NCBI RefSeq assembly: GCF_022809355.1
Contig: NZ_JAKZMM010000002.1
Span: 1 to 64,000, forward strand
Reading direction: 5' to 3'
Length of the DNA: 64,000 nt
DNA from: Parabacteroides faecalis
GTDB taxonomy: Bacteria; Bacteroidota; Bacteroidia; Bacteroidales; Tannerellaceae
The notes beneath the pieces were generated by a model that was not told the origin of the DNA, ran no database searches, and saw only the letters and a list, made by a program, of their open reading frames with translations. Position numbers and translations under genes: made by a program. Every line of letters begins with the position of its first letter. The stretch's first letter is position 1. Shown here piece by piece: positions 35,316 through 45,941 of this stretch.

Positions 35316-38300
35316 TTATTCCAAAGTCAAGCTTAAACCAAGACCTCTCAACTCATGAAGTAACACATTCAAAGATTCAGGAATACCCGGTTGTGGCATC
35401 GGATCACCTTTTACTATTGCTTCATAAGCTTTTGAACGACCTACAACATCATCAGATTTGATTGTCAGGATTTCCTGCAAAACATGCGCTGCACCAAATG
35501 CTTCAAGCGCCCAAACTTCCATTTCTCCGAAACGCTGACCACCAAACTGTGCCTTACCTCCTAACGGCTGCTGCGTAATCAATGAATACGGACCAATTGA
35601 ACGGGCATGCATCTTATCGTCAACCATGTGTCCCAATTTCAAGAAGTAAGTTACCCCAACGGTTGCCGGCTGGTCAAAACGTTCACCCGTACCACCATCA
35701 TACAAATAAGTCTTACCATAACGTGGAATACCAGCCTTATCTGTCCAAGCATTCAAATCATCTAATGAAGCACCATCAAAGATCGGAGTGGCAAACTTAA
35801 CATTCAAATTACGTCCTGCCCATCCTAATACAGCTTCGAAGATCTGGCCCAAGTTCATACGAGAAGGCACACCCAGCGGGTTCAAACAAATGTCTACTGG
35901 AGTACCATCTTCCAAGAACGGCATATCTTCCTGACGAACGATCTTTGAAACAATACCTTTGTTACCGTGACGTCCGGCCATTTTATCACCTACCTGAATT
36001 TTACGTTTCTTAGCAATATAAACTTTTGCCATCTGTACAATACCTGTAGGCAATTCATCACCGATAGTCAAATCGAACTTCTTACGACGTAACTCAGCAT
36101 CCAGTTCTTTATATTTCTTCAAATAATTCAAGATAACCTGCTTGATTAACTCATTCTTTGCATCATCTGTTGTCCAAGCACTCACTTGAATTGCATTGAA
36201 GTCTAATTCTTCCAACACACGACGAGTGAACTTAGCACCCTTCGCAATGATTTCAGAATTCATATAATCTTTTACACCTTGAGAAGTCAAACCTTCTGTC
36301 AAAGTCATCAACTTATTAACCAAAAGATTCTTCAACTCAGCCATCTTTACTTCGTATTCTTCATCAAGCTTCGGTAAGACAGCCTTTTCAGTTGCCTTAG
36401 TCTTACGTTTCTTAACAGCCTTAGAGAACAACTTCGTATCTATAACGACACCACGCAAAGAAGGAGTAGCCTTTAATGAAGCATCTTTCACATCTCCTGC
36501 TTTATCACCAAAAATAGCACGCAAAAGCTTTTCTTCCGGAGACGGATCAGATTCTCCCTTCGGTGTAATCTTACCAATCAAAATATCTCCTGGTTCTATT
36601 CGTGCACCTACGCGGACAATACCTCTTTCATCCAAATCCTTAGTTGCATCTTCACTTACATTTGGAATATCTGAAGTAAGTTCTTCCATACCTCGTTTTG
36701 TCTCACGAACCTCCAAGATATATTCATCTACATGTACTGAAGTAAAGAAGTCTTCACGAACCATACGTTCATTCAGTACAATAGCATCCTCATAGTTATA
36801 TCCCTTCCACGGCATATAAGCAACTTTCACATTCTTACCCAAAGCCAATTCACCTTTTTCAGTAGAATATCCTTCAGTCAGAATATCACCAGCTTTCACT
36901 CGTTGACCACGATGACAAATAGGACGTAAGTCAACAGTTGTTGACTGGTTAGTCTTACGCCATTTCGGAATATTATATGTCTTAACCGCATCTTCGAAGC
37001 TAACGAACTCTTCATCTTCTGTACGGTCATATTTAATCTTAATACAAGTTGCATCAACAAATACAACTTCTCCTTCACGCTCAGCGATAATCTGAGTACG
37101 AGAATCACGTGCAACTTGAGCCTCAATACCCGTTCCAACAATAGGAGCATCGGTTCTCAACAATGGAACTGCCTGACGCATCATGTTTGATCCCATCAAC
37201 GCACGGTTAGCATCGTCATGTTCCAAGAACGGAATTAAGGAAGCTGCGATTGAAGCAATCTGGGTTGGAGAAACATCCATCAGATTTACTTCTTCAGGAG
37301 CAACAACAGGGAAATCAGCTTCCAATCTTGACTTAACTTTATCACGAACAAAATGTCCTTCATCATCCAAAGGAGCATTACCCTGTGCAATAATTTTACC
37401 TTCTTCTTCTTCAGCTGTATAATATTGTAATCCCTCTTCAGAAAAATCTACCTGAGCATTGACTACCCGACGATAAGGCGTTGCGATAAATCCTAAGTCA
37501 TTAATCTTTGCATACACACAAAGAGATGAAATCAAACCGATATTCGGACCTTCAGGTGTTTCAATAGGACACAAACGACCATAATGAGTATAGTGAACGT
37601 CTCGCACCTCAAATCCTGCACGATCTCTAGACAAACCACCAGGACCTAACGCAGACAAACGACGCTTATGAGTAATTTCAGCCAGCGGGTTGGTCTGATC
37701 CATAAACTGAGACAAGGCATTCGTTCCGAAGAATGAATTAACTACTGAAGAAATTGTTTTAGCATTGATCAAATCAATCGGAGTAAAGACTTCATTGTCG
37801 CGTACATTCATTCGTTCACGAACCGTACGAGACATACGAGCCAAACCTATACCAAACTGATTATATAACTGCTCGCCTACTGTACGTACACGACGGTTAC
37901 TCAAGTGGTCAATATCATCAACAATTGCTTTTGAGTTGATCAGTTCGATCAGATATTTTATAATTTCAATGATATCTTCTTTCGTCAATACCTTAATATC
38001 ATCGCTGATAGAAAGGTTTAATTTCTTATTAATACGATAACGACCTACATCTCCTAAGTCATAACGCTTTTCAGAGAAGAACAAGTTGGTAATAACTTCC
38101 CGAGCACTCGCTTCATCTGCAGGCTCTGCATTTCGTAACTGACGGTAAATATAAAGTACAGCCTCTTTTTCAGAGTTACTTGGGTCTTTCTGCAATGTAT
38201 TATAAATAATTGCATAGTCAGACAAGTTTTGGTCTTCACGATGCAACAGAATATTCTGAGCACCTGATTCAAGAATTGCATCGATATTATCGTCATCAAG

Positions 38301-39128
38301 GACAGATTCACGATCAACAATTACATCATTACGTTCAATAGAAACAACTTCGCCTGTATCTTCATCAGCAAAATCCTCTACCCAGGTTTTCAACACACGA
38401 GCAGCTAACTTACGGCCAACCAATTTCTTTAAATTAGCCTTCGTTACTTTAACTTCTTCTGCCAAATTAAAGATTTCAAGAATATCTTTATCGCTTTCAA
38501 AACCAATAGCTCGCAAAAGAGTGGTTACAGGCAATTTCTTTTTACGATCGATGTAAGCATACATGACATTATTAATGTCGGTAGCAAACTCAATCCAAGA
38601 TCCTTTAAATGGGATAATACGTGCAGAGTACAACTTCGTACCGTTAGCATGCACACTTTGACCAAAGAATACGCCCGGCGAACGATGCAACTGCGAAACC
38701 ACAACACGTTCTGCTCCATTAATCACGAAAGTACCGCGCTCAGTCATATATGGGATAGGCCCCAAATATACATCCTGAATCACCGTATCAAAATCTTCAT
38801 GATCCGGATCGGTACAATACAACTTTAATTTCGCTTTTAATGGGACACTATATGTTAAGCCTCGTGAAATACATTCATCAATAGAATAACGAGGTGGATC
38901 AATATAGTAATCTAAGAACTCCAACACGAAATTGTTACGCGTATCTGCAATAGGGAAATTCTCTGCAAATACTTTATACAAACCCTCCTTTTTTCTCTTC
39001 TCGGGAGGCGTGTCGAGTTGCAGGAAGTCTCTGAAGGACTTCAATTGCACTTCGAGGAAATCTGGATATGGTAAAGAATTCTTTATCGAAGCAAAATTAA
39101 CTCTTTGATTTACATCTGTTGAAGACAT
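35316..39128 (-). CDS. rpoB: DNA-directed RNA polymerase subunit beta
   Basis: The 1270-residue beta subunit. The rifampicin region is [40 protein letters not shown] near 455-495. [16 protein letters not shown] near 1050 is the conserved segment near the active site, and [21 protein letters not shown] near 1185 is the usual C-terminal motif. In the rifampicin region the common sensitive residues (Asp and His of the DQTN..HKRR stretch) are present, so no classical resistance change is seen. It lies 108 bases after rplL with an attenuator-like hairpin between them. Confidence 0.99.
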   Translation of the reverse strand: MSSTDVNQRVNFASIKNSLPYPDFLEVQLKSFRDFLQLDTPPEKRKKEGLYKVFAENFPIADTRNNFVLEFLDYYIDPPRYSIDECISRGLTYSVPLKAKLKLYCTDPDHEDFDTVIQDVYLGPIPYMTERGTFVINGAERVVVSQLHRSPGVFFGQSVHANGTKLYSARIIPFKGSWIEFATDINNVMYAYIDRKKKLPVTTLLRAIGFESDKDILEIFNLAEEVKVTKANLKKLVGRKLAARVLKTWVEDFADEDTGEVVSIERNDVIVDRESVLDDDNIDAILESGAQNILLHREDQNLSDYAIIYNTLQKDPSNSEKEAVLYIYRQLRNAEPADEASAREVITNLFFSEKRYDLGDVGRYRINKKLNLSISDDIKVLTKEDIIEIIKYLIELINSKAIVDDIDHLSNRRVRTVGEQLYNQFGIGLARMSRTVRERMNVRDNEVFTPIDLINAKTISSVVNSFFGTNALSQFMDQTNPLAEITHKRRLSALGPGGLSRDRAGFEVRDVHYTHYGRLCPIETPEGPNIGLISSLCVYAKINDLGFIATPYRRVVNAQVDFSEEGLQYYTAEEEEGKIIAQGNAPLDDEGHFVRDKVKSRLEADFPVVAPEEVNLMDVSPTQIASIAASLIPFLEHDDANRALMGSNMMRQAVPLLRTDAPIVGTGIEAQVARDSRTQIIAEREGEVVFVDATCIKIKYDRTEDEEFVSFEDAVKTYNIPKWRKTNQSTTVDLRPICHRGQRVKAGDILTEGYSTEKGELALGKNVKVAYMPWKGYNYEDAIVLNERMVREDFFTSVHVDEYILEVRETKRGMEELTSDIPNVSEDATKDLDERGIVRVGARIEPGDILIGKITPKGESDPSPEEKLLRAIFGDKAGDVKDASLKATPSLRGVVIDTKLFSKAVKKRKTKATEKAVLPKLDEEYEVKMAELKNLLVNKLMTLTEGLTSQGVKDYMNSEIIAKGAKFTRRVLEELDFNAIQVSAWTTDDAKNELIKQVILNYLKKYKELDAELRRKKFDLTIGDELPTGIVQMAKVYIAKKRKIQVGDKMAGRHGNKGIVSKIVRQEDMPFLEDGTPVDICLNPLGVPSRMNLGQIFEAVLGWAGRNLNVKFATPIFDGASLDDLNAWTDKAGIPRYGKTYLYDGGTGERFDQPATVGVTYFLKLGHMVDDKMHARSIGPYSLITQQPLGGKAQFGGQRFGEMEVWALEAFGAAHVLQEILTIKSDDVVGRSKAYEAIVKGDPMPQPGIPESLNVLLHELRGLGLSLTLE

Positions 39129-39173
39129 CTAGTAACGATTTTATTGAACTTATTGAAATTATAGACACAAAAA

Positions 39174-39207
39174 GGTTAAGAATCTCCGTCTCCGAAGATT
39201 CCTAACC
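39174..39207 (-). terminator. Attenuator-like hairpin between rplL and rpoB
   Basis: GGTTA-n2-AATCT pairs with AGATT-n2-TAACC (39174-39185 with 39196-39207). On the minus strand it is followed by TTTTTGTG. It sits 30 bases after the rplL stop, where partial termination would lower rpoBC relative to the ribosomal proteins, as known in other bacteria. Confidence 0.6.
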
Positions 39208-39236
39208 GACTCCCTGATTACCAGGTTTTTGAAATA

Positions 39237-39611
39237 TTAGTTAAGCTCAACTTCTGCGCCAGCGTCTTCCAAAGCCTTCTTCAAAGCTTCAGCATCTTCT
39301 TTAGAAATGCCTTCTTTAACTTTGCTAGGAGCTGCGTCTACTAAGTCTTTAGCTTCCTTCAAACCAAGACCACAGTTTTCCTTAACGGCCTTAACAACCT
39401 GCAATTTAGCTGCACCAGCTGATTTCAGGATTACATCGAAAGAAGTTTTTTCTTCTACAGCAGCAGCGCCTGCAGCAGCAGGACCAGCAACAGCTACAGC
39501 TGCAGCAGCAGGTTCGATACCATATTCTTCTTTCAGAATTGTTGCCAATTCACTAACTTCTTTTACGGTCAGGTTTACTAATTGTTCTGCAAAAGCTTTC
39601 AAATCTGCCAT
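39237..39611 (-). CDS. rplL: 50S ribosomal protein L7/L12
   Basis: A 124-residue stalk protein that recruits translation factors. The N-terminal dimerisation region is followed by an Ala-rich hinge ([20 protein letters not shown] near 35-55) and the globular C-terminal domain with [24 protein letters not shown] near 85-108. It is 45 bases after rplJ, whose product anchors it to the ribosome. Confidence 0.98.
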   Translation of the reverse strand: MADLKAFAEQLVNLTVKEVSELATILKEEYGIEPAAAAVAVAGPAAAGAAAVEEKTSFDVILKSAGAAKLQVVKAVKENCGLGLKEAKDLVDAAPSKVKEGISKEDAEALKKALEDAGAEVELN

Positions 39612-39656
39612 TTTTGTATGATTTAAATGATTATTTTTTACTTGTTTAATTTATAA

Positions 39657-40178
39657 TTATCTTTCTTCCAAAGTTTTCAATAAACCATGGATAGTTTGTC
39701 CTGATGACTGCAAAGCAGAGATAACATTCTTTGCCGGAGATTCCAACAAAGCGATAACGTCTGCAATAAGTTCGTTTTTGCTCTTGATATTTACCAAAGC
39801 TTCCAAAGAAGAAGCGTCGTAGAAACTTTCCTGAACATAAGCAGCTTTTAACTGAGGCTTACCTTCACCTTTGGTATCTTTTGTAAATTCTTTGATCAGG
39901 CGAGCTGGAGCATTAGCAACCTGTGAAAACATCACAGCTGTATTGCCCTTTAATGCTGAATGAAGGGGTGAAAAGTCACCACCGACATTTTCCAATGCTT
40001 TCTTAAGCAAATTGTTCTTGACAACAACCAATTTTACTTCACTCTTGAAGCATTCTCTTCTCAGACGGCTTGTAGTTTCAGCATCGATAGCTTCAATATC
40101 CGTCAAATAGAAGTTAGGATACTCCCGCAGTGTAGCAGTTAATTGTTCTATAACAACACCTTTATCTTCCTTTCTCAT
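39657..40178 (-). CDS. rplJ: 50S ribosomal protein L10
   Basis: A 173-residue stalk base protein that binds 23S rRNA and carries L7/L12 dimers. MRKEDKGVVIEQL at the start, the RRECFKSEVKLVVVKNNLLKKAL segment near 40-62 and the C-terminal helix that binds L7/L12 are typical. It is spaced 16 bases from rplA. An L10-type translational control is known in other bacteria; I cannot locate its leader here. Confidence 0.97.
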   Translation of the reverse strand: MRKEDKGVVIEQLTATLREYPNFYLTDIEAIDAETTSRLRRECFKSEVKLVVVKNNLLKKALENVGGDFSPLHSALKGNTAVMFSQVANAPARLIKEFTKDTKGEGKPQLKAAYVQESFYDASSLEALVNIKSKNELIADVIALLESPAKNVISALQSSGQTIHGLLKTLEER

Positions 40179-40194
40179 TGCTGTTCAATTGTTT

Positions 40195-40893
40195 TTAAAG
40201 TTCATCAACTGATTTTGGGTCAATTTTAATACCCGCACTCATAGTACTTGAAAGATAAATGCTCTTTATATATGTACCTTTAGCTGCAGATGGTTTCAAT
40301 TTAATCAAAGCTGCAATAAATTCTTTCGCATTGTCGCGAATCTGATCAGCATTGAAAGAAACCTTTCCGATTGATGTATGAACAATACCTGCTTTGTCAA
40401 CCTTGAAATCGATCTTTCCCTGCTTAACTTCTTTCACAGCGTTACCGATTTCATTGGTAACTGTACCACTCTTTGGGTTAGGCATCAAACCACGAGGACC
40501 TAATACACGACCCAGAGCACCAATTTTACCCATGATTGACGGCATAGTGATGATAACATCTACATCAGTCCAGCCACCTTTAATCTTATTGATATATTCA
40601 TCCAAACCAACATAGTCAGCACCTGCTGCAGTAGCTTCTGCTTCCTTGTCTGGAGTACACAATGCAAGAACCCGAATCTGCTTACCAGTTCCATGAGGCA
40701 ATGAAACAACACCTCTCACCATTTGATTGGCCTTACGGGGATCAACTCCTAAACGGACGTCCACATCTACAGAAGCATCGAACTTAGTTGTAGTGATTTC
40801 TTTCACTAAAGCAGAAGCTTCTTTCAATGAATAAGTCTTCCCAGCTTCAATCTTACCTAAAGCCAACTTTTGATTTTTTGTAAGTTTACTCAT
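40195..40893 (-). CDS. rplA: 50S ribosomal protein L1
   Basis: A 232-residue protein of the ribosomal L1 stalk, also a repressor of rplKA in other bacteria. It carries the signatures [18 protein letters not shown] near 53-70 and [30 protein letters not shown] near 116-145. It is 15 bases from rplK, and the two form the usual pair. Confidence 0.98.
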   Translation of the reverse strand: MSKLTKNQKLALGKIEAGKTYSLKEASALVKEITTTKFDASVDVDVRLGVDPRKANQMVRGVVSLPHGTGKQIRVLALCTPDKEAEATAAGADYVGLDEYINKIKGGWTDVDVIITMPSIMGKIGALGRVLGPRGLMPNPKSGTVTNEIGNAVKEVKQGKIDFKVDKAGIVHTSIGKVSFNADQIRDNAKEFIAALIKLKPSAAKGTYIKSIYLSSTMSAGIKIDPKSVDEL

Positions 40894-40908
40894 TTCAATT
40901 GAAGTTTA

Positions 40909-41352
40909 TTAATTATTACCCGGGAATGCCCCTTTAACAGTGATACCCATACTTCTAGCTGTTCCAGCAACCATCTTCATGGCTGATTCAACAGTAAAAC
41001 AGTTTAAATCTTGTAACTTGTCTTCTGCAATTGTCTTTACCTGATCCCAAGAAATTTCTGCAATTTTCTTACGATTCGGCTCAGCAGAACCACTCTTCAC
41101 TTTTGTAGCTTCCAATAACTGAACTGCTACAGGAGGAGTTTTAACGACAAAGTCGAAAGACTTATCAGCGTAATAAGTGATTACAACAGGTAATACCTTA
41201 CCAGCCTTGTCTTGGGTTCTGGCATTAAATTGCTTGCAAAACTCCATAATATTAATACCCTTAGAACCTAAAGCCGGTCCAACTGGGGGAGAAGGGTTTG
41301 CTGCTCCTCCTTTAATTTGCAATTTGATTTGTCCAGCAACTTCTTTAGCCAT
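40909..41352 (-). CDS. rplK: 50S ribosomal protein L11
   Basis: A 147-residue GTPase-centre protein with the N-terminal [32 protein letters not shown] segment near 15-46 and the C-terminal rRNA-binding domain ending [30 protein letters not shown]. It is needed for the stringent response through RelA in other species. Gap to nusG 66 bases. Confidence 0.98.
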   Translation of the reverse strand: MAKEVAGQIKLQIKGGAANPSPPVGPALGSKGINIMEFCKQFNARTQDKAGKVLPVVITYYADKSFDFVVKTPPVAVQLLEATKVKSGSAEPNRKKIAEISWDQVKTIAEDKLQDLNCFTVESAMKMVAGTARSMGITVKGAFPGNN

Positions 41353-41418
41353 TTTCTAAAAATTTTAGATATATAACATCAATAACCGAAAGAATAAGTA
41401 CTTTTCGTAACCAGAGTC

Positions 41419-41961
41419 TTACTCTTTCTCCACTTGCATATAACCCAGCTCAAGTGGGGTTTTACGTCCGAAGACCTTAACCATCACTTTCAGCTTGCGC
41501 TTCTCAGCATTGACTTCTTCGATTATACCACTGAATCCATTAAACGGACCAAAGGTAATTTTCACATTCTCTCCAACTACAAATTGGATATCCATATCTT
41601 CTGGTTGTTCCTGCATTTCATCAACCGTACCTAAAATACGATTAACTTCTGCCGGACGAAGGGGAACAGGATTATCTGAACCACCTAAAAAACCAATGAT
41701 ATTCGGAATGTTTCTTAATCGATGAGCAACCTCACCCACCAAAGCAGCTTCTACTAATACATAACCCGGTAAATAAGCGCGTTCTTTCATCACCTTTTTA
41801 CCGTTACGAACCGTAAAAGTTTTTTCAGTCGGGATCAACACTTGCGATACATACTCTCCTAAGTCTGTATTCTTTATTTCAGCTTCCAGATACTCCTTCG
41901 CTTTATTTTCTTTCCCGCTAATTGCGCGAAGAACATAAAATTTCTTTTGAACGTCAGACAT
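41419..41961 (-). CDS. nusG: Transcription termination/antitermination factor NusG
   Basis: A 180-residue factor with the N-terminal NGN domain (FYVLRAISGKENKAKEYLEAEI near 7-28, YLPGYVLVEAAL near 63) and a C-terminal KOW motif (VKITFGPFNGFSGIIEEVNAEKRKLKVMVKVFGRKTPLEL near 130-170). It couples RNA polymerase elongation with translation and Rho. It is 13 bases after secE in the same transcript. Confidence 0.97.
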   Translation of the reverse strand: MSDVQKKFYVLRAISGKENKAKEYLEAEIKNTDLGEYVSQVLIPTEKTFTVRNGKKVMKERAYLPGYVLVEAALVGEVAHRLRNIPNIIGFLGGSDNPVPLRPAEVNRILGTVDEMQEQPEDMDIQFVVGENVKITFGPFNGFSGIIEEVNAEKRKLKVMVKVFGRKTPLELGYMQVEKE

Positions 41962-41974
41962 ACCTTTACACTAA

Positions 41975-42169
41975 TTAAAAGATTTTTTCATAGAAGAAAC
42001 GCATCACTCCTTCAAAGCTCATGTCAATAGCAAAGATAACGACAGAAATGATAAGGGAAGCAAACATAACCACTACTGCGCTATTGGATAACTCTGCTCT
42101 TGTAGGCCAAGAAACCTTATACACAAGTTCGTTATAAGATTCTTTAATATATTCAAATATCTTCTTCAT
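41975..42169 (-). CDS. secE: Preprotein translocase subunit SecE
   Basis: A 64-residue single-membrane-segment subunit of SecYEG. The start is the ATG at 42169 (MKKIFEYIKESYNELVYKVSWPTRAEL); the longer frame overlaps the tRNA-Trp gene and is not used. The conserved VSWPT motif precedes a transmembrane helix (VVVMFASLIISVVIFAID near residues 32-50). It stabilises SecY. Confidence 0.95.
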   Translation of the reverse strand: MKKIFEYIKESYNELVYKVSWPTRAELSNSAVVVMFASLIISVVIFAIDMSFEGVMRFFYEKIF

Positions 42170-42187
42170 TGAATAGGTTATTTTTAG

Positions 42188-42260
42188 CACGGAACGAGAG
42201 GCTCGAACTCCCGACACCTGGTTTTGGAGACCAGTGCTCTACCAACTGAGCTAGTTCCGT
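42188..42260 (-). tRNA. tRNA-Trp (CCA anticodon)
   Basis: A 73-base cloverleaf with acceptor stem ACGGAAC/GTTCCGT, anticodon loop CTCCAAA and TTCGAGC T-loop. No CCA is encoded. It sits between tuf and secE and is probably processed from the same transcript. Confidence 0.95.
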
Positions 42261-42265
42261 AAATT

Positions 42266-42289
42266 AGCCAGCCCTCGCAAGAGCTGGCT
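42266..42289 (-). other. Hairpin between tuf and tRNA-Trp
   Basis: AGCCAG (42266-42271) pairs with CTGGCT (42284-42289), with an inner CTC/GAG stem and a 4-base loop. On the minus strand it lacks a proper T run, so it may be a processing signal or a weak terminator after tuf. Confidence 0.45.
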
Positions 42290-42306
42290 TTTATTTATAT
42301 CGGAAA

Positions 42307-43494
42307 TTAGTTTTCCAATTCTGTGATCTGACCAGCACCTACTGTACGGCCACCTTCACGGATAGCGAAACGCAAACCTACGTTACAAGCTACCGGATAG
42401 ATCAATTCTACATCGATAGTTACGTTATCACCCGGCATAACCATTTCAGTTCCTTCTGGCAAAGAGATTTCACCAGTTACGTCCAATGTACGGATATAGA
42501 ACTGAGGACGATAGTGATTGTGGAACGGAGTGTGACGACCACCTTCTTCTTTCTTCAAGATATAAACCTCTGCTTTGAATTTTGAGTGAGGTTTGATCTG
42601 ACCCGGGTGGCAGATAACCATACCACGTTTAACTTCGTTCTTATCGATACCACGAAGCAACAAACCTACGTTATCACCAGCTTCACCCTGATCCAATAAC
42701 TTACGGAACATTTCAACACCTGTTACAACAGATTTCTTTCCGTCAGCACCTAAACCAATGATCTGAACTTCATCACCTACCTTAACAATACCTGTTTCGA
42801 TACGACCTGTTGCTACAGTACCACGACCAGTGATTGAGAAGATATCTTCAACCGGCATCAAGAACGGTTTATCAATTTCACGCGGAGGCAGAGGAATCCA
42901 AGTATCACAAGCTTCCATCAATTCCATTACTTTTTCTTCCCATTTCGGATCGCCGTTCAAAGCACCCAGGGCAGAACCACGGATGATAGGAGTATTGTCA
43001 CCGTCGAAACCATAGAATGAAAGCAATTCACGCATTTCCATTTCTACCAATTCCAACATTTCTTCATCATCAACCATATCACACTTGTTCAAGAAAACAA
43101 CCAAACGCGGTACGTTTACCTGACGAGCTAACAAGATATGTTCACGAGTCTGAGGCATAGGACCATCAGTTGCAGCAACTACGATGATAGCACCATCCAT
43201 CTGAGCAGCACCAGTTACCATGTTCTTTACATAGTCAGCGTGACCCGGACAGTCAACGTGTGCATAGTGACGGTTTGCAGTCTGATATTCTACGTGTGAA
43301 GTATTGATAGTAATACCTCTTTCTTTTTCTTCAGGAGCGTTATCGATAGAATCGAATGAACGTAATTCTGAAAGACCTTTCTTTGCCAATACTGTTGTGA
43401 TAGCAGCTGTCAAAGTTGTTTTACCGTGGTCAACGTGACCAATCGTACCAATGTTAACATGTGGTTTCGATCTGTCAAATTTCTCTTTTGCCAT
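42307..43494 (-). CDS. tuf: Elongation factor Tu
   Basis: A 395-residue GTPase that delivers aminoacyl-tRNA to the ribosome. G1 [10 protein letters not shown] near residue 18, G3 [12 protein letters not shown] near 80, G4 NKCDMVDD near 135, then two beta-barrel domains ending [17 protein letters not shown]. It is the single tuf of the window and lies between tRNA-Thr(GGT) and tRNA-Trp. Confidence 0.99.
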   Translation of the reverse strand: MAKEKFDRSKPHVNIGTIGHVDHGKTTLTAAITTVLAKKGLSELRSFDSIDNAPEEKERGITINTSHVEYQTANRHYAHVDCPGHADYVKNMVTGAAQMDGAIIVVAATDGPMPQTREHILLARQVNVPRLVVFLNKCDMVDDEEMLELVEMEMRELLSFYGFDGDNTPIIRGSALGALNGDPKWEEKVMELMEACDTWIPLPPREIDKPFLMPVEDIFSITGRGTVATGRIETGIVKVGDEVQIIGLGADGKKSVVTGVEMFRKLLDQGEAGDNVGLLLRGIDKNEVKRGMVICHPGQIKPHSKFKAEVYILKKEEGGRHTPFHNHYRPQFYIRTLDVTGEISLPEGTEMVMPGDNVTIDVELIYPVACNVGLRFAIREGGRTVGAGQITELEN

Positions 43495-43540
43495 AACTTA
43501 ATTGTCTTTATATGATTAATAATTTATTCGACTTAATCTG

Positions 43541-43612
<72 letters not shown>

Positions 43613-43617
43613 AGTTG

Positions 43618-43690
43618 AGCGGAAAACGGGACTCAAACCCGCGACCCCCAGCTTGGAAGGCTAGTGCTCTATCAACTGAGCTATTTCCGC
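43618..43690 (-). tRNA. tRNA-Gly (TCC anticodon)
   Basis: A 73-base cloverleaf, acceptor stem GCGGAAA/TTTCCGC, anticodon loop CTTCCAA. Five bases from tRNA-Thr(GGT). It corresponds in position to glyT of E. coli. Confidence 0.95.
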
Positions 43691-43704
43691 AAATAAGTTG
43701 TGTG

Positions 43705-43787
43705 TGGGCAGTGATGGATTCGAACCACCGAAGGCGTAAGCCAGCTGAGTTACAGTCAGCCCCATTTGGCCACTCTGGTAACTGCCC
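43705..43787 (-). tRNA. tRNA-Tyr (GTA anticodon)
   Basis: An 83-base cloverleaf with a long variable arm, acceptor stem GGGCAGT/ACTGCCC and anticodon GTA in CTGTAAC. It corresponds in position to tyrU of E. coli. Confidence 0.95.
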
Positions 43788-43832
43788 TAATTAAAATTGT
43801 CAATTCACCATTGTCAATTTTCAATTATTTTG

Positions 43833-43906
43833 AGCCTCTTGTCGGATTCGAACCAACGACCCCGAGATTACAAATCACGTGCTCTGGCCAACTGAGCTAA
43901 AGAGGC
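43833..43906 (-). tRNA. tRNA-Thr (TGT anticodon), copy 2
   Basis: Identical in all 74 bases to the copy at 24984-25057. It is the first gene of the tRNA-tuf cluster and matches the position of thrU in E. coli. A short spacer with ATTGTCAATT-like repeats separates it from tRNA-Tyr. Confidence 0.95.
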
Positions 43907-43922
43907 ATTCACTCTAAATAAA

Positions 43923-43953
43923 CAGCCGTTCCGGCACCACGTCGAAACGGCTG
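43923..43953 (-). terminator. Terminator of xerC-raiA overlapping the tRNA-tuf promoter
   Basis: The stem CAGCCGTT (43923-43930) pairs with AACGGCTG (43946-43953) over 8 bp. On the minus strand a moderate T-rich tail (GTTTATTTAG) follows. It lies 48 bases beyond the raiA stop and covers the expected start site of the downstream tRNA operon. Confidence 0.55.
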
Positions 43954-43983
43954 CAAATTTAGGCATTATTTCTTACATACCAA
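43954..43983 (-). promoter_or_regulatory. Promoter of the tRNA-tuf-secE-nusG-rpl-rpoBC operon
   Basis: On the minus strand TTG (plus 43981-43983), 19 bases, TAAATTTG (plus 43954-43961) matches the consensus perfectly and lies about 50 bases before the first tRNA. Transcription would begin inside the raiA terminator hairpin. Confidence 0.7.
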
Positions 43984-44000
43984 ATTTTCTACCGTTTTTT

Positions 44001-44300
44001 TTATTTGGATCTGCTTTTTTCTTTGAATTTAACTAATTGTTTCTCCAAAGCTTCCACACATTCGTCAATGGCAGCCTCAAATGAATCTTCAGTCTTCTCT
44101 GCAAAGCAGTCTCCATTCTTTATCTTCAACAAAATGTTAGCGTTTTTATTCATGGCTGTTTCCGGTTTCACTACTTTCAATGTCACCTCTGCCGATATAA
44201 TGCCGTCGAAGTATTGCTCCAACTTTGTTACTTTCTTCTGAATAAAAGCTTCCAACTGTTTCGTTGCATCGAAATGAATCGCCTGAATTCTAATTTCCAT
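44001..44300 (-). CDS. raiA: Ribosome hibernation promoting factor / RaiA family
   Basis: A 99-residue short-form hibernation factor that binds the decoding region of 70S ribosomes in stationary phase. The start is the ATG at 44300 (MEIRIQAIHFDATKQLEAFIQKKVTKLEQYF); the longer frame overlaps xerC heavily. The beta-alpha-beta fold is visible, with NANILLKIKNGDCFAEKTEDSFEAAIDECVEALEKQLVKFKEK near 50-95. There is no C-terminal dimerisation domain. It overlaps the xerC stop by 11 bases, so translation may be coupled. Confidence 0.9.
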   Translation of the reverse strand: MEIRIQAIHFDATKQLEAFIQKKVTKLEQYFDGIISAEVTLKVVKPETAMNKNANILLKIKNGDCFAEKTEDSFEAAIDECVEALEKQLVKFKEKSRSK

Positions 44301-45201
44301 AATGACCTCCTTCTTTTTGTGCTCGAGGATGAGCATGATACACTTTTTTTAATTCCTCAAAGGATGTATGTGTATAAACACTGGTTGAAGCCAAGCTACT
44401 GTGACCTAACAGATCTTTGACAGCATTCAACTCTGCCCCATTGTTCAACATACTAGTTGCAAATGAATGTCGTAATACATGCGGACTTCGTTTTGCCAAA
44501 GTAGGTATCTCCGACAACTTTCGCTTTACTATATTATAAACAATCGCTGTCGATATTTGTTCACCATTTGACCGGACGAAAAACCACTTACCGCTCCCGG
44601 CTTCCCGATTACGAATCTGTTGATACTTCTGCATCAACTCTTTCAAACCATTCGCAAAAGGAATCAATCGCTGCTTGTTTCGCTTTCCTGTTACTTTTAT
44701 CTGCATCAACTCATAGTCTATGTCCGCATCCTGCAAACCGACTAATTCTGAACGACGCATACCCGTATCGTAAAGCATTTCTACGATCAACTGATTCCTC
44801 ACGCTTTCAAAATCCTCATCCGATACTGCCGGATCTTCCTTCAATAGCAACTCCATATCCCGGTCTTTCACGAAATACGGGAGCGGCTTTTTGGTCTTAG
44901 GACCTACAACCAAACGCATCGGATTCACAGAAATTACTTTCTGCTTCATGAGATATTTAAAAAAAGATTTCAAAGAGCTTAATTTCCGATTTACAGATAC
45001 AGGAGAATAACCATTATCCATTAACTGAACAATCCAATTCCTCACCAAATCTGCATCTACATCAACCGGAAAATTCAAACATACCGATTGTTCACTTACA
45101 AAAGCCATAAACTGACTTATGTCTTTTTTATACGATTCAACCGTATAATCGGAATAATTACGTTCATAACGTAAGTAATCCAAAAAGTCATCAACCAACA
45201 T
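44290..45201 (-). CDS. xerC: Tyrosine recombinase XerC/XerD family
   Basis: A 303-residue site-specific recombinase that resolves chromosome dimers. The N-terminal core-binding domain (LDYLRYERNYSDYTVESYKKDISQFMAFV) spans 1-90. The catalytic residues are Arg in DTGMRRSELVGL near 150, Lys in TGKRNKQRLIP near 175, His-x-x-Arg in SPHVLRHSFATSML near 240, His in LLGHSSLASTSVYTH near 265, and the nucleophile Tyr in VYTH near 275. It lies after rpsU and before raiA in the same orientation. XerC versus XerD cannot be decided from this gene alone. Confidence 0.9.
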   Translation of the reverse strand: MLVDDFLDYLRYERNYSDYTVESYKKDISQFMAFVSEQSVCLNFPVDVDADLVRNWIVQLMDNGYSPVSVNRKLSSLKSFFKYLMKQKVISVNPMRLVVGPKTKKPLPYFVKDRDMELLLKEDPAVSDEDFESVRNQLIVEMLYDTGMRRSELVGLQDADIDYELMQIKVTGKRNKQRLIPFANGLKELMQKYQQIRNREAGSGKWFFVRSNGEQISTAIVYNIVKRKLSEIPTLAKRSPHVLRHSFATSMLNNGAELNAVKDLLGHSSLASTSVYTHTSFEELKKVYHAHPRAQKEGGHYGN

Positions 45202-45270
45202 GTCTCATTGCATCAACTATTCTGCAACGAATATAGAAATTAGATTCTAAAAAAACAAGTATTTTTTCAA

Positions 45271-45462
45271 TTATTCTTCAGTTTGCTGCAAATGCTGTAC
45301 ATAAATAGCACGCATCATTTGCTTTCTCTTTGCTACTGACGGTTTTTCGAAAGCCTGACGGTTTCTCAATTCTTTTACAACACCTGTCTTTTCAAATTTT
45401 CTTTTGAATTTCTTCAGCGCTTTTTCAATGTTTTCGCCTTCTTTTAATGGAACTACGATCAT
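45271..45462 (-). CDS. rpsU: 30S ribosomal protein S21
   Basis: A 63-residue basic protein of the 30S platform: MIVVPLKEGENIEKALKKFKRKFEKTGVVKELRNRQAFEKPS. Two promoter-like elements are found upstream. It precedes xerC by 69 bases. Confidence 0.96.
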   Translation of the reverse strand: MIVVPLKEGENIEKALKKFKRKFEKTGVVKELRNRQAFEKPSVAKRKQMMRAIYVQHLQQTEE

Positions 45463-45510
45463 AATTTAATTTGTTATTTTGTTTAATTAATACATCCTTA
45501 AAACGGGCAG

Positions 45511-45541
45511 CAAAATTACAGATAGTTTCGCTATCAGCCAA
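45511..45541 (-). promoter_or_regulatory. rpsU proximal promoter
   Basis: On the minus strand TTG (plus 45539-45541), 20 bases, TAATTTTG (plus 45511-45518). It is about 50 bases before the rpsU start codon. Confidence 0.65.
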
Positions 45542-45723
45542 ACTTTCTGCCAATAATTCTCACTTTGTTTAAATTTTTATGATACTTTCGCTTATGCTAC
45601 TTGCGAATACTTTATCTTTTCTAATATGAAATAAATCAACAGCCTCCTTTCCAAGTCTGATTTTAATTAAACATCGATTCAGTTCCTCTTTCGCCAAGAT
45701 TTACCCGGCGCTAAAAAACGGCG

Positions 45724-45754
45724 CAAAGATACACATTTTCAGCTTCTCTTCCAA
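45724..45754 (-). promoter_or_regulatory. Second, distal promoter upstream of rpsU
   Basis: On the minus strand TTG (plus 45752-45754), 20 bases, TATCTTTG (plus 45724-45731), about 210 bases upstream of the proximal promoter. If active it would give an rpsU leader of about 255 bases or a separate small RNA. The remainder of 45463-45941 contains no ORF that I can support. Confidence 0.55.
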
Positions 45755-45941
45755 ATCATCTCGCCGCATTATGTATTGTTTTCTTTCTGTCCGGCCCTGT
45801 TTTTCCATTATTCATTTCTCTCCGCCTATACAAATTTCACGTTGATATCTGTATTAATCTTAAAATGGAGATAAAAATAGGTATACATTCCGGCTTAATC
45901 ATTATCTTTGTCAATTAATTATTCAAATAAAACAAAGAGAG

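Noticed and set aside
42170-42217. Longer SecE N-terminus
   Set aside because: The extra codons overlap the tRNA-Trp gene and are absent from the normal SecE start at MKKIF.
43793-43832. ATTGTCAATT-like tract between tRNA-Tyr and tRNA-Thr
   Set aside because: It has a few short direct repeats but no regular period or dyad; it looks like ordinary AT-rich spacer.
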